Made by a program: the position numbers and the translations under genes. From contig OY782499.1 in assembly GCA_963677815.1 (NCBI GenBank), positions 1,116,001 to 1,180,000 on the forward strand: 64,000 bases of DNA. Direction: 5' to 3'. Under the pieces are notes generated by a model. The model did not search any database. It had not been told where the DNA came from and was given only the letters and a program-made list of their open reading frames with translations. Position 1 is the stretch's first letter; each line of letters opens with the position of its first letter. This stretch comes from JAEKNW01 sp963677815 (GTDB lineage: Bacteria > Cloacimonadota > Cloacimonadia > Cloacimonadales > JAFGVF01). Of the stretch, positions 53,418 through 62,464 are shown in pieces.

Positions 53418-54128
53418 ATGAATATAAAAGATAATTATAATTTTATCGTAAAACAAATAGAAGATGTCTGCGAAACAAAAGGGATAAAGACAGATTCAGT
53501 TAAGTTAGTTGTTGTTACTAAAACACATCCAGCTGAAGTAATTACTGAAGCTCTTGATGCTGGTGCAAAGTTCATCGGTGAGAATAAAATTCAGGAATCT
53601 CAGGATAAACTCCCTAAGTTAGAAGGTAAATATGAAGAATTTCACTTTATTGGCCACCTTCAAAGTAATAAAATCAAGCAATTGATGAAGTTAAAACCAA
53701 GTTTGATTCATTCTATTGATAAATTAAGTACGGCAGAGAAACTTTCTAAGTACTGTTCAGATAATCAGCTTGAACAAGATATTTTGATTCAAGTTAATAC
53801 AACAGAAGAAGATAGTAAGTCAGGAACTGGTGAAGACCAAGTTATCGAACTTATTGAAGAAGTCGCTAAACTACCTAATATACATATCAAAGGTTTAATG
53901 ACTATAGGACTTTTTGATGAAAATCCAGAAATAACTAGACCATACTTCAGAAATTTAAAGAGAATTTTTGAGCATATAAAATCTCTGAATATTGCTAATG
54001 TTCAAATGGAATATCTTTCCATGGGTATGACTCATGACTTTGAAATCGCAATAGAAGAAGGTGCTAATATAGTACGGATTGGCTCGGCTATTTTTGGTGC
54101 AAGAAACTATAATAAGAAGGTTAAATAA
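53418..54128 (+). CDS. YggS/PROSC family PLP-binding protein
   Basis: This 236-residue alanine-racemase-fold protein controls cellular pyridoxal phosphate. The PLP lysine is Lys35 in LVVVTKTHP. FIGENKIQE, HFIGHLQSNK and LSMGMTHDFEIAIEEGANIVRIGSAIFG are all family signatures. It starts a coupled run: its stop overlaps the next start by 1 bp (TAATG). Confidence 0.95.
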   Translation: MNIKDNYNFIVKQIEDVCETKGIKTDSVKLVVVTKTHPAEVITEALDAGAKFIGENKIQESQDKLPKLEGKYEEFHFIGHLQSNKIKQLMKLKPSLIHSIDKLSTAEKLSKYCSDNQLEQDILIQVNTTEEDSKSGTGEDQVIELIEEVAKLPNIHIKGLMTIGLFDENPEITRPYFRNLKRIFEHIKSLNIANVQMEYLSMGMTHDFEIAIEEGANIVRIGSAIFGARNYNKKVK

Positions 54129-54751
54129 TGAATACTATAAATTCTTTCTTAATCCCTATATCCATAGCAATCTTAGCTTATATATGTGGTTTGTTTTCTA
54201 CTGCAAGAGTTTTTGCTAAAACTTTTAAATATCTAAAGATTACTAAAGTTGGCTCTGGTCATGCAGATACCAAAAATATTTATTCAAATGTAAGTAAAAC
54301 AATGGGTGTTATTGTTGGTATTATCGATATCACTAAGATTTATCTATTTTTATATCTAATCCGATATCTCTTGGTTAACTTCTTAAACAAAGCTGAACTA
54401 GCAAGTGATAACCTTCTATTTATCTATGGATTTTTCTTAATTCTTGGACATTGCTTTCCCTTTTATAACAAATTCAAGGGGGGAAGAGGTATCTTTACTT
54501 ACGCAGGATATTTAGGTTTCTTTGCTCCAGCATCAACTCTTATTGTCGGTATTATCTCTGCAATAATTGCTTTAGCTTTTGGTCAATACCGAGCAGCGAA
54601 ATATTTCATGGTTGGGGGTCCAGTCATAGCCTCCTTGATAGTCTCTACCATTACCCAGGTAACACCAGGCTTAACTATGAAGATTTTTATTGCTGCTATT
54701 TTGATGATTGTCGTAAATTTTATAGTTTCTAGAAAAAGGAAAGAAATTTAA
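54128..54751 (+). CDS. plsY: PlsY-like glycerol-3-phosphate acyltransferase, divergent
   Basis: This 207-residue protein has six or so helices. The second PlsY motif is clear: GHCFPFYNKFKGGRGIFTYAG. The first, normally GSGN-x-GATN, reads GSGHADTKNIYS, with key positions changed. PlsY uses acyl-phosphate to acylate glycerol-3-phosphate at the membrane. The altered motif suggests either a diverged enzyme or a paralog with another acceptor. It is coupled by 1-bp overlaps to both neighbours. Confidence 0.75.
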   Translation: MNTINSFLIPISIAILAYICGLFSTARVFAKTFKYLKITKVGSGHADTKNIYSNVSKTMGVIVGIIDITKIYLFLYLIRYLLVNFLNKAELASDNLLFIYGFFLILGHCFPFYNKFKGGRGIFTYAGYLGFFAPASTLIVGIISAIIALAFGQYRAAKYFMVGGPVIASLIVSTITQVTPGLTMKIFIAAILMIVVNFIVSRKRKEI

Positions 54752-55767
54752 TGAAAGTAAATAATAAGAGTCAGATATTATGCCTAATAATTACATTAGC
54801 ATATTTTTCTCTATTAGCTTATCCAAGAATAGATTTTGACTGGAGACAACCTTCTAGGAATGTATCTCCTATAGGTATTGCACTTGGTGGAATCAATCAA
54901 GTATATGCTGAAGATTTTGCAGTTGCTTATGAAAATCCAGCTTTCTTAGCTCTGAGGAATGGGACTTATTTCTCTGCAACTTTCAAGAGTAATAGAATGG
55001 ATAATCAAGCTGTATCACAAGTTTTGAACCCTTCCTATCTCTTAAAGGATAAGCAATTTACTTATTATACTTTCTCTTTACCCAAATTTGCTTTTTCCTA
55101 TCAACCTATTTATAACAAAACTGAAAAATTTGAAAATAGTTTTTATAGTGATTATCATGACCTTTATATAAATGAATACTCTCTTTCACTTGCTGCTCAA
55201 GATGAAGATTATGAAAAGCTAACCCTTGGATTTAATTTGAAATTTATAGAAGGACGTCAAGTTTACACAAAACATCGTAAAGAAGTTGGCTCTTTAATCC
55301 TTGAAGAATTTGAAGATAGTAATGTAGTAGGTTATGCATCTGACCTTGGCGTAACTTATCGCCAAAATAGTATTCTTGTTGGTATTACCCTTAAAGATAT
55401 TATATCTCAACTTTACTGGACTGATAGAGATAATGACCATTTGCGTAAACGTTATTCATTAGGAATGGGTTTCTATAATGAAAATTCAACTTTTCAATTA
55501 GCAACTCAAGGTAGATTTAATAATAATGAAGAAAGAACTTATCATATTGGCTATGGATATTCTTTGAATTATGGTTCTTCCATGAGTCAATCTTTGGCCT
55601 TGAAAACAGGTATGTATAGTGATAATTTTAATGAAATGGATAATATTAACTATACTTTTGGCTTAGGTTATGCTATAAGTATGTTCAGAATAGATGTTTC
55701 TCTAGTATCTGCAGGTTTTACAATGGATAATACTGACTATCTTTTCTCGGTTACTCTAGGCCAATAA
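54751..55767 (+). CDS. PorV/PorQ-like outer-membrane barrel protein
   Basis: This 338-residue protein has a signal peptide (about 1-24). The opening IGIALGGINQVYAEDFAVAYENPAFLA resembles the PorV/PorQ signature (GMGEAYVA...NPAGLA). The remainder alternates aromatic beta-strands up to FSVTLGQ. An outer-membrane barrel is inferred. It is coupled to PlsY-like (1-bp overlap) and to the BatA-like gene (1-bp gap). Confidence 0.65.
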   Translation: MKVNNKSQILCLIITLAYFSLLAYPRIDFDWRQPSRNVSPIGIALGGINQVYAEDFAVAYENPAFLALRNGTYFSATFKSNRMDNQAVSQVLNPSYLLKDKQFTYYTFSLPKFAFSYQPIYNKTEKFENSFYSDYHDLYINEYSLSLAAQDEDYEKLTLGFNLKFIEGRQVYTKHRKEVGSLILEEFEDSNVVGYASDLGVTYRQNSILVGITLKDIISQLYWTDRDNDHLRKRYSLGMGFYNENSTFQLATQGRFNNNEERTYHIGYGYSLNYGSSMSQSLALKTGMYSDNFNEMDNINYTFGLGYAISMFRIDVSLVSAGFTMDNTDYLFSVTLGQ

Positions 55768-55768
55768 T

Positions 55769-57673
55769 ATGTTCTCACTGTCCTTTCTCAACTCTAGTCT
55801 GCTTATAGCTTCTCTAGCTACCTTTATTCCTATCTTAATCTATTTCTTTGCCAAGAAAAGACCTGATAGAGTAATCTTTAGTTCGCTTAAATTTATCATA
55901 AGTAGTAAGGAAGAGAGAAATAGTAAAATTAATCTTAAGAATATTTTGCTTCTAATTATTCGTAGTCTTATTATTCTTTTATTAATCCTGCTTTTTGCCC
56001 GACCTATTATAAGAACTTTCTTAGGGATTTCAAGTGATTACCATGCTCCTACAACAATTTCTATTCTTGCAGATAATTCTCTAAGTATGGATTATTATTC
56101 TAAATCAACTCAAAAGCTTGAAATTCTTAAGGATAAGATAAAATATATAAACTCAAAGCTAACAAATAATGACTATATTAGGATTTATACAAAAGATGAT
56201 TTTATAACTTCTCAGAAGTTTATTCAAGGGGCTATACCTGACACTCTTATTCAAAAAATCAAAGTTACTTATAATTCTCTACCTTTAGATTCATTAGTTG
56301 CTCGTGCCCTCAGAGATATAAAAGATATTCCAACTGCTAACCATGAGATATATCTTCTTACAGATGGTAATGAAGTCATTTCTTACTCTGATTCTTTAAC
56401 AAAGATAAACTATGCTATTGTAGATGAAGAAGAGGATTGGAACAATTTAGCTGCTAATATTAGCTCCACACAAATAATCTCAAATAATAATATTAAACAA
56501 ATTTCTATAGATTATACTATTCATAATTATGGGAAATCACAGGTTAAGGATAAGTTAATCAGGCTAAACTACAATGATAGGTCTTACGATAGATTTATTT
56601 CTCTAGATGCTAATAAAAGCTGGCAAGGTAACTTTACCATTCCTATTGAAAAATCTGGCTGGCAAAAAGGCTTTATTGAAGTTCAAGATGAGTATTTTCT
56701 TCAAGATAATCGTAGTTATTTCTCTTTCTTTTTTAACCTAAATCCACGCTTTACTATTGTTTCTGACGATGCAGATATGTCGCTTCCTCTAAAAACTATG
56801 GTAAATATCTTTTCAGCTAATTCTAGCAATATTACTTACCTTCCTCAAAATAGGATAAATAATCAATTAATCTCTACAACAGATATTTTTATCTTCTATA
56901 AACTAGCTTCTTTTTCAAGTAATACTAAAACATTGCTAAAAGAACTAGGTCAGGCTAAAAAGGGTGCTTTAATTGTTCTTGGTCCTAAGTCTGATTCTTC
57001 TATTGTTGATTTTATTGATAATAATTTTGCTATTGCTTTAAAAACAGGTTTTTCAAAAGATTTGTATCCAGATTGGTCAAATCCTTATAATGAAATTTTA
57101 AAGGAAATCCCTAGTCAACAATTTAAAGAAATGAAGTTTAATGATTTAGTTAAGGCTGAATGGAAAAACAAAAATAATATACTTCTAGCATCAGAAAAAC
57201 AAGCAATCATTGCTTCAAAAAATAATAACTATCTCCTTTTCTTTGATGCAAATAATGATTTCGTAACAAGTGCATCTTATCCTGTTTTTATGAATAAAGT
57301 GTTTGAAAAACTAAGTAATAGTAATTTAGAAATTAAATCTCTTTATCAAGGTGACGCTATTGAAGTCACCAAGGGATCTAAGATTAATGATAAAGAAGTT
57401 CCTAGCTCGAGATATATCTTTAAGGAAAAAGGAATTTACAAGCTTCAAACTGCTTCTGATATTACTTACTTAGCTGTGAACTTAGGTGAACAACAAATGC
57501 AAGAAAGTATGAGTAGGCAAACTCAATTTGCTAAGAATTATACAGATGTATCGGATAACTTAGAAAAACATCTATTCTCTGATTCTGCTTCTTTTGAACT
57601 ATTAAAATACTTACTTTATACCATTCTTGCCCTTTTCTTAGCTGAACTATTTATAATTAAACTTAGTAAGTAG
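55769..57673 (+). CDS. BatA/VWA-domain membrane protein
   Basis: This 634-residue protein opens with the BatA N-terminal domain: LSFLNSSLLIASLATFIPILIYFFAKKRPDRVIFSSLKFI plus a second helix LLLIIRSLIILLLILLFARPI. A von Willebrand-like domain follows, with SILADNSLSMDYYS (a variant DxSxS) and EIYLLTDGNE, then a long periplasmic part and a final helix (about 610-630). Such proteins (aerotolerance Bat family) are poorly understood. The operon with lipid and barrel genes suggests an envelope role. Confidence 0.8.
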   Translation: MFSLSFLNSSLLIASLATFIPILIYFFAKKRPDRVIFSSLKFIISSKEERNSKINLKNILLLIIRSLIILLLILLFARPIIRTFLGISSDYHAPTTISILADNSLSMDYYSKSTQKLEILKDKIKYINSKLTNNDYIRIYTKDDFITSQKFIQGAIPDTLIQKIKVTYNSLPLDSLVARALRDIKDIPTANHEIYLLTDGNEVISYSDSLTKINYAIVDEEEDWNNLAANISSTQIISNNNIKQISIDYTIHNYGKSQVKDKLIRLNYNDRSYDRFISLDANKSWQGNFTIPIEKSGWQKGFIEVQDEYFLQDNRSYFSFFFNLNPRFTIVSDDADMSLPLKTMVNIFSANSSNITYLPQNRINNQLISTTDIFIFYKLASFSSNTKTLLKELGQAKKGALIVLGPKSDSSIVDFIDNNFAIALKTGFSKDLYPDWSNPYNEILKEIPSQQFKEMKFNDLVKAEWKNKNNILLASEKQAIIASKNNNYLLFFDANNDFVTSASYPVFMNKVFEKLSNSNLEIKSLYQGDAIEVTKGSKINDKEVPSSRYIFKEKGIYKLQTASDITYLAVNLGEQQMQESMSRQTQFAKNYTDVSDNLEKHLFSDSASFELLKYLLYTILALFLAELFIIKLSK

Positions 57674-57721
57674 TCTAACTAAACCTTCTTAATTTTTTCA
57701 ATTACCCAATTCACTTGAGAG

Positions 57722-57841
57722 CCATATATATATTCAAAGAAATTTGGGAAATTACTTTTGCAATGAGTCTTCGCTAAAGCTACGCCCTCACAAGAATAAT
57801 ATAGTACTATTTTCAAAGATTTATTGACTTATTTAGGTTAA
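57722..57841. repeat. Degenerate MITE-like element
   Basis: It contains the ATATATAT centre, TTACTTTTGCAA, CTTCGCTAAAGCTACGCCCT, ATAGTACTATTTTC and the end TTATTGACTTATTTAGGTTA, all shared with other copies. The left arm is truncated. Confidence 0.6.
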
Positions 57842-57860
57842 TGATTGATGGAGAAAGGAT

Positions 57861-57941
57861 TGTATGGAGTGGATGCATCTTGCATCCACAACAGGCTTTC
57901 AAAGCCTGTTAATCTGACAGCAAGATGCTGCCAGTCCATAG
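57861..57941. repeat. Multibranch hairpin repeat, variant of the 11198 family
   Basis: TATGGA (57863-57868) and TCCATA (57935-57940) close hairpins GTGGATGC/GCATCCAC, AACAGGCTT/AAGCCTGTT and CAGC/GCTG. The first stem differs in sequence from the 11.2-kb copy yet stays paired. Confidence 0.65.
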
Positions 57942-57987
57942 TTTTCTAGTTCTCTAACACAAAAAAATAATAAATTTAAAATAAATA

Positions 57988-58015
57988 TTGACATAATATC
58001 AATTAAAATTATGTT
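57988..58015 (+). promoter_or_regulatory. Probable feoA promoter with overlapping operator
   Basis: TTGACA (57988-57993) and TATGTT (58010-58015) are separated by 16 bp. ACATAAT (57991-57997) and ATTATGT (58008-58014) form a perfect 7-bp dyad over the same stretch, a plausible metal-repressor site. Not a recognisable Fur box. Confidence 0.45.
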
Positions 58016-58044
58016 AGCAATATCTAACTTATTAAGAGGTGATT

Positions 58045-58377
58045 ATGAATAGTGAAAAGCAATTATCACTTAAAGATATCCCAATGGGGAATAGGGCGGA
58101 AATAGTAGGCTATGCTAACATTGATAAAGAGTATAGACAGAAACTCTTTAGTTTAGGTCTAATTAGAGGTGAAGTCCTTAGAGTAACAAAAAAAGCTCCA
58201 CTAGGTGACCCAATTGAAGTATGCTTGAATGGTTCAAAAGTATCTCTCAGAAAAGAAGAGGCTAAAGAATTAATTGTAGAACTAAGAGAGCCTTGTGGTA
58301 GGCATGGGCATAGACATGGCCATGGTGGAGGACATAAAAAACGAGGATTCGGTTTAGGAAGATTTTTCCATAAATAG
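58045..58377 (+). CDS. feoA: FeoA family protein with His-rich tail
   Basis: This 110-residue protein has an SH3-like FeoA domain in the first 80 residues (LSLKDIPMGNRAEIVGYA, LFSLGLIRGEVLRVTKKAPLGDP). An unusual His/Gly-rich tail, RHGHRHGHGGGHKKRG, follows. The ATG at 58045 has AGAGG five bases upstream; GTG 58039 is less likely. FeoA normally assists the FeoB iron permease, but no feoB follows: a terminator and a cupin gene do. The tail probably binds Fe, Ni or Zn. Role inferred. Confidence 0.85.
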   Translation: MNSEKQLSLKDIPMGNRAEIVGYANIDKEYRQKLFSLGLIRGEVLRVTKKAPLGDPIEVCLNGSKVSLRKEEAKELIVELREPCGRHGHRHGHGGGHKKRGFGLGRFFHK

Positions 58378-58410
58378 TGTTTAGATTCAATTGTATTAGA
58401 TAAAGTTTAA

Positions 58411-58447
58411 GCAGAGGATTGATAAGTCAATACTCTGCCTTTTTTTA
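58411..58447 (+). terminator. Rho-independent terminator after feoA
   Basis: GCAGAG-g-ATTGA pairs with TCAAT-a-CTCTGC (58411-58438), followed by a T tract to 58447. It isolates feoA from the cupin gene. The 190 bp to the next start are AT-rich without clear elements. Confidence 0.85.
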
Positions 58448-58635
58448 TTTGAACTCACTAGAGATGACTAAAACAACTATGATTAATATAGAATAAAATA
58501 TTCTTTGACAATTATCAGCTAAATTAAAAAATCATTAAAAAATAAATTAAACTCATACATAACAATGATTTCTCTAAGGTATTTGCTATGTCTATTAGAT
58601 TGACCTGAGTCTTGTAGAGTGTTCTGGAATAAATT

Positions 58636-59157
58636 ATGACTAAAACACAAGAAATAATAAGAAAATTAGGATTAGAAAAACACCCTTTAGAAGGAGGTTT
58701 CTTCAAAAGAAGTTATACCTGTCAAGAAGAGAGCTTCTTTAAACAAGTTGGTGAAAATAGACCGCTTGCTTCTGCAATTTATTATTTATTTGATGATGAA
58801 CTAGTATCTAGGCCACATTATCTGAAACAGGATGAAATATGGCATTTCTACAGTGGTCAAGCCCTGGAAATATTATTAATTTACCCTGATAATTCTAGTA
58901 AATTTATCATAATGGGAGCTGATATTCTTAATGGTCAAGTTCCTCAAGTAGCCATACCAACATCTACAATTTTTTGTGCTAAGATGAAGGCAGGTGGCAC
59001 TTATTCCCTAATAGGTGCTACATTATCTCCAGCCTTTTCATACAAAGATTATCATGAGGTTAATCCAGGAGTTTTGCTAGAAAAATTTCCTGAGTATGAA
59101 GAATTTTTACATAATTTTATTCCTGATAATGAGGTAAAAGATGAATATAGTTTTTAA
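58636..59157 (+). CDS. Cupin superfamily protein (DUF985 / Cupin_5)
   Basis: This 173-residue protein has the family features HPLEGGFFKRSY, ASAIYYLF, WHFYSGQALEILLI and the C-terminal LIGATLSPAFSYKDYHE. The single cupin barrel could bind a sugar or metal, but members lack an agreed function. It overlaps the following amidohydrolase by 17 bp, suggesting shared metabolism. Confidence 0.85.
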   Translation: MTKTQEIIRKLGLEKHPLEGGFFKRSYTCQEESFFKQVGENRPLASAIYYLFDDELVSRPHYLKQDEIWHFYSGQALEILLIYPDNSSKFIIMGADILNGQVPQVAIPTSTIFCAKMKAGGTYSLIGATLSPAFSYKDYHEVNPGVLLEKFPEYEEFLHNFIPDNEVKDEYSF

Positions 59158-60388
59158 GAATGTTAGAATTGATAATGAAATACTAGATTTATTGGTAAAA
59201 GATAATAAAATAGAGAAAATTGCCAAAAATATTAATCCTCTGGCAGGTCAAGTATTTGATGGACAGGGTAAAATTCTGATTCCTTCTTTTGCTAATAGTC
59301 ATACTCATGCTGCTATGACTCTTTTAAGAGGATATGCTGATGATTTAGAACTATTTGATTGGTTAAGTAATTACATCTGGCCTTTGGAAGCAAAACTTAC
59401 AGAAGAAGATGTATATTGGGGAACTAGGTTGGCATGCCTGGAGATGATTAAAAGCGGAACAACTTTATTTAATGATATGTATTGGCATACTTGTGCAAGT
59501 GCAAAGGCTGTTGAAGATTCTGGGATGAGAGCTCTTCTCTCTCAAGTACTCATTGATCAAAATGACCCCCAACAAGCTAAGAAGCAAATTAAGAATGCTG
59601 AAACTTTTTTCACTAAATATAAGGATAATTCAAGAATCAATTATGCTTTAGGTCCACATGCTATTTATACAGTTTCCCAAGAGACTCTCAGATGGATATC
59701 TTCTTATTCTCAAGAACATAATAAATTAATCCACATTCATCTAGCTGAAACAAAGAAAGAAGTTGAAGATTGTAAAAAACTTCATAACATGACTCCAGTT
59801 GAATACCTTGCTTCATTGAATATGCTGTCATCAAGAAGTCTTTTAGCTCATTGTGTTTGGCTTACTGATAGAGATATAGATTTAATTGCAGAATCTAATG
59901 CTACAGTCCTACATAACCCAATCTCAAACCTAAAATTATCTTCAGGATATTTACCATTAAAAAAACTGAAAGAAAAAGGTATAAGAATTGCAATAGGAAC
60001 AGATGGATGCTCATCAAATAATAATCTTTCATCACTTGAAGAAATGAAGTTTGCAGCTCTTTTACCAAAATATATTGACATGGATCCGAAGCTATATCCA
60101 GCCCAGGACGTATTTTATGATGCTACAAGAGCTGGTTTTGAAGCTATGCAAATTGACGCTGGTTTAATAGAAGAAGGAAAGTTAGCTGATTTTATCATAC
60201 TAAAAGAAAACCACTTGATGACTCCTAATTACAACACTATTTCTAATTTAGTGTATAGTGCTGATTCTTCTTCTATTGACACTGTGGTTTGTAACGGAGA
60301 GATTATAATGAAAGAAAGATTTATTAAGGATGAAGACTTGATTATCTCTAAAGTAAATGAAATTTCAAAAAAACTAAATAATAAATGA
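59141..60388 (+). CDS. Amidohydrolase, MTA/SAH or 5'-deoxyadenosine deaminase-like
   Basis: This 415-residue member of the TrzN/AtzA/MtaD group has metal ligands in NSHTHAAMTLLRGYADD, HIHLAE, LLAHCVW and GTDGCSSNNNLSSLEEM. The DWLSNYIWPLEAKLT segment is typical of MTA/S-adenosylhomocysteine deaminases. It probably deaminates an adenosine derivative arising from SAM chemistry; guanine-deaminase-like activity is an alternative. It overlaps the cupin gene by 17 bp and heads toward rpiB and glyA with short gaps. Confidence 0.85.
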   Translation: MNIVFKNVRIDNEILDLLVKDNKIEKIAKNINPLAGQVFDGQGKILIPSFANSHTHAAMTLLRGYADDLELFDWLSNYIWPLEAKLTEEDVYWGTRLACLEMIKSGTTLFNDMYWHTCASAKAVEDSGMRALLSQVLIDQNDPQQAKKQIKNAETFFTKYKDNSRINYALGPHAIYTVSQETLRWISSYSQEHNKLIHIHLAETKKEVEDCKKLHNMTPVEYLASLNMLSSRSLLAHCVWLTDRDIDLIAESNATVLHNPISNLKLSSGYLPLKKLKEKGIRIAIGTDGCSSNNNLSSLEEMKFAALLPKYIDMDPKLYPAQDVFYDATRAGFEAMQIDAGLIEEGKLADFIILKENHLMTPNYNTISNLVYSADSSSIDTVVCNGEIIMKERFIKDEDLIISKVNEISKKLNNK

Positions 60389-60395
60389 GGAAAGT

Positions 60396-60608
60396 ATGTC
60401 TAAGCGAGTAAAAATAAGTTTAATAACCTCTGTAATATTCTGCCTTGCTACTGTCACTGCAGTATTGTTATTCCCTTCTATAAGAATTTCAAACAGAAAT
60501 GTTGACATATTTGTGATACCTATAATTTCGGGCCTAATCTCTTATGTTTTTATCTACTTTCTAATTAGAGGTCTGGAAAAACGTGATGAGAGAAGGGAGA
60601 CAAAATGA
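60396..60608 (+). CDS. Small two-helix membrane protein
   Basis: This 70-residue protein has helices at about 7-26 and 36-58 and a charged C terminus (RGLEKRDERRETK). GAGGAAAG precedes the ATG, and its stop overlaps the rpiB start by 4 bp, so it is a real gene of the operon. I recognise no family. Confidence 0.65.
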   Translation: MSKRVKISLITSVIFCLATVTAVLLFPSIRISNRNVDIFVIPIISGLISYVFIYFLIRGLEKRDERRETK

Positions 60609-61042
60609 AAATTATACTAGCTGCTGATCATGGCGGATTTGAGTTAAAAGAAGTAATTAAAGACTATCTAGCTGCTAAATATGAGATAGAAGACCTTGGA
60701 ACTTATAATAATGATTCGGTTGATTATCCAGATTATGGTATTAAAGCTGGTCAGGCTATTATTCAAGGACTAGCTGAAAAAGCTATAATATTTTGTGGAA
60801 CTGGTATCGGTATTTCTATAGCAGCCAACAAAGTCCCTGGTATTAGAGCAGCCCTTTGCCATAATGTGGAATATGCTAAATTATCAAGGCAACATAATAA
60901 TGCTAATGTTCTAGCTTTAGGAGGAAGGTTTCTTTCTCCAGCTCAAGCCAAAGAAATTGTTGATGCTTGGTTAAATACTGACTTCGAAGGTGATAGACAT
61001 CAAAAAAGAATAAATAAAATAAACGTATATGAGAGGAGATAA
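60605..61042 (+). CDS. rpiB: Ribose-5-phosphate isomerase B
   Basis: This 145-residue enzyme interconverts ribulose-5-P and ribose-5-P. It has AADHGGFELKEVIK, DYPDYG, the catalytic-Cys loop IFCGTGIGISIAANKVPGIRAALCHN and NNANVLALGGRFL. It lies 2 bp before glyA, a common pairing in bacteria. Confidence 0.96.
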   Translation: MKIILAADHGGFELKEVIKDYLAAKYEIEDLGTYNNDSVDYPDYGIKAGQAIIQGLAEKAIIFCGTGIGISIAANKVPGIRAALCHNVEYAKLSRQHNNANVLALGGRFLSPAQAKEIVDAWLNTDFEGDRHQKRINKINVYERR

Positions 61043-61044
61043 TA

Positions 61045-62343
61045 ATGAAACACATTAAATCTTATGATCCTGAATTGTTTGAAGCAATGAATGATGAATT
61101 AATTCGTCAAACTGAAAATTTAGAGTTAATCGCTTCTGAGAACTTTACCTCTATGGCGGTTCTTGAAGCTCAAGGTTCTGTTTTAACAAATAAATATGCT
61201 GAAGGTTATCCTTACAGAGTTTCTAAAAAAACTGGAAAAAGATCTTATAAACTATATGGTCGTTATTATGGTGGCTGTGAAAATGTTGATGTTGTAGAAA
61301 AATTAGCCATCGAAAGAGCTAAAGAACTTTTTGGTGCTGACCATGCTAATGTGCAACCTCACTCTGGATCACAAGCTAATATGGGAGCTTATTTCTCAGT
61401 TCTTAAACCTGGTGATACAATTCTTACCCTAGAATTATCACATGGCGGGCATTTAACTCATGGACACCCTCTTTCATTCTCAGGTCAATTATATAATGTT
61501 GTGCATTATACAGTAGATCAAAAAACCGAAATGTTTAACTATGATCAAATAAGAGAATTAGCTCTTGAACATAAACCTGCTTTAATAGTTACTGGTGCTT
61601 CTGCTTATCCAAGAAAAATTGATTTCCAAAAATTTAGAGATATCTGTGATGAAGTAGGTGCTAAATTTATGGTTGATATGGCTCACATTGCTGGCTTAGT
61701 TGCTGCTGGTGTTCATGAAAACCCGGTTCCTTATGCTGATTTAGTTACTACTACTACTCATAAAACTTTAAGAGGACCTCGCTCTGGCTTAATTCTTTGT
61801 AAAGAAGAATATGCAGCAGCTGTCGATGCTAATGTCTTCCCTGGTATTCAAGGTGGACCACTAGAACATGTTATCGCAGCTAAAGCTGTTGCTTTCAAAG
61901 AAGCTTTATCACCAGAATTTAAAACTTACCAACAACAAGTTGTTAAAAATGCTGCAAGATTAGCTGAAGAATTAATGAATAATGGTTTTGATTTAGTATC
62001 TGGTGGTACTGATAATCATCTCCTCTTAATCAACTTAGGAGATAAAGATTCTGATAACCCATCAGGTAAAGCTATGGAAGGAGCTTTAGATAAGGCTGGC
62101 ATCACTGCTAATAAAAATACTGTTCCTTTTGACACTCGTTCTCCTTTCGTTGCTTCAGGTATCAGAATTGGTACTCCTGCTGTAACTACTCGTGGTATGA
62201 AGGAAGATGATATGAAAGCTATTGCTGATTTCATCAAAAGAGTTTTTGATAACCATAAAGATGAAGATATTCTTGCTGAAATCAAAAAAGAAGTTAAAGA
62301 GTTCACTTCAAGATTTCCTCTATACCCTGAACTACTTAAATAA
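61045..62343 (+). CDS. glyA: Serine hydroxymethyltransferase
   Basis: This 432-residue PLP enzyme converts serine and THF to glycine and methylene-THF. Signatures are LIASENFTSMAVLEAQGSVL, NKYAEGYP, the PLP Lys240 in TTTTHKTLRGPRSG and the C-terminal RIGTPAVTTRGM. GAGGAGA precedes the ATG. Strong codon bias suggests high expression. It links to fhs in one-carbon metabolism. Confidence 0.98.
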   Translation: MKHIKSYDPELFEAMNDELIRQTENLELIASENFTSMAVLEAQGSVLTNKYAEGYPYRVSKKTGKRSYKLYGRYYGGCENVDVVEKLAIERAKELFGADHANVQPHSGSQANMGAYFSVLKPGDTILTLELSHGGHLTHGHPLSFSGQLYNVVHYTVDQKTEMFNYDQIRELALEHKPALIVTGASAYPRKIDFQKFRDICDEVGAKFMVDMAHIAGLVAAGVHENPVPYADLVTTTTHKTLRGPRSGLILCKEEYAAAVDANVFPGIQGGPLEHVIAAKAVAFKEALSPEFKTYQQQVVKNAARLAEELMNNGFDLVSGGTDNHLLLINLGDKDSDNPSGKAMEGALDKAGITANKNTVPFDTRSPFVASGIRIGTPAVTTRGMKEDDMKAIADFIKRVFDNHKDEDILAEIKKEVKEFTSRFPLYPELLK

Positions 62344-62376
62344 ATTTTCTCTAAAATTAGAAAATTAATATATTAA

Positions 62377-62406
62377 AGGGCAGATTTATCATCTGCTCTT
62401 TTTTAT
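62377..62406 (+). terminator. Rho-independent terminator after glyA
   Basis: AGGGCAGAT (62377-62385) pairs with ATCTGCTCT (62391-62399, one G-T pair) across TTATC, followed by TTTTTT. Confidence 0.88.
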
Positions 62407-62438
62407 TTAAATAAATATTTTTTTAATGAATTAAAGTT

Positions 62439-62454
62439 TGGAACGCATTTTGCA
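62439..62454 (+). promoter_or_regulatory. Sigma-54 promoter of a putative small RNA
   Basis: TGGAACGCATTTTGCA matches TGGCACG-N4-TTGCW closely; GG (62440-62441) and GC (62452-62453) are 10 bp apart. No copy of the 45-bp activator element lies 100 bp upstream, which is inside glyA, so a different activator is implied. Confidence 0.7.
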
Positions 62455-62464
62455 TATTAATATA

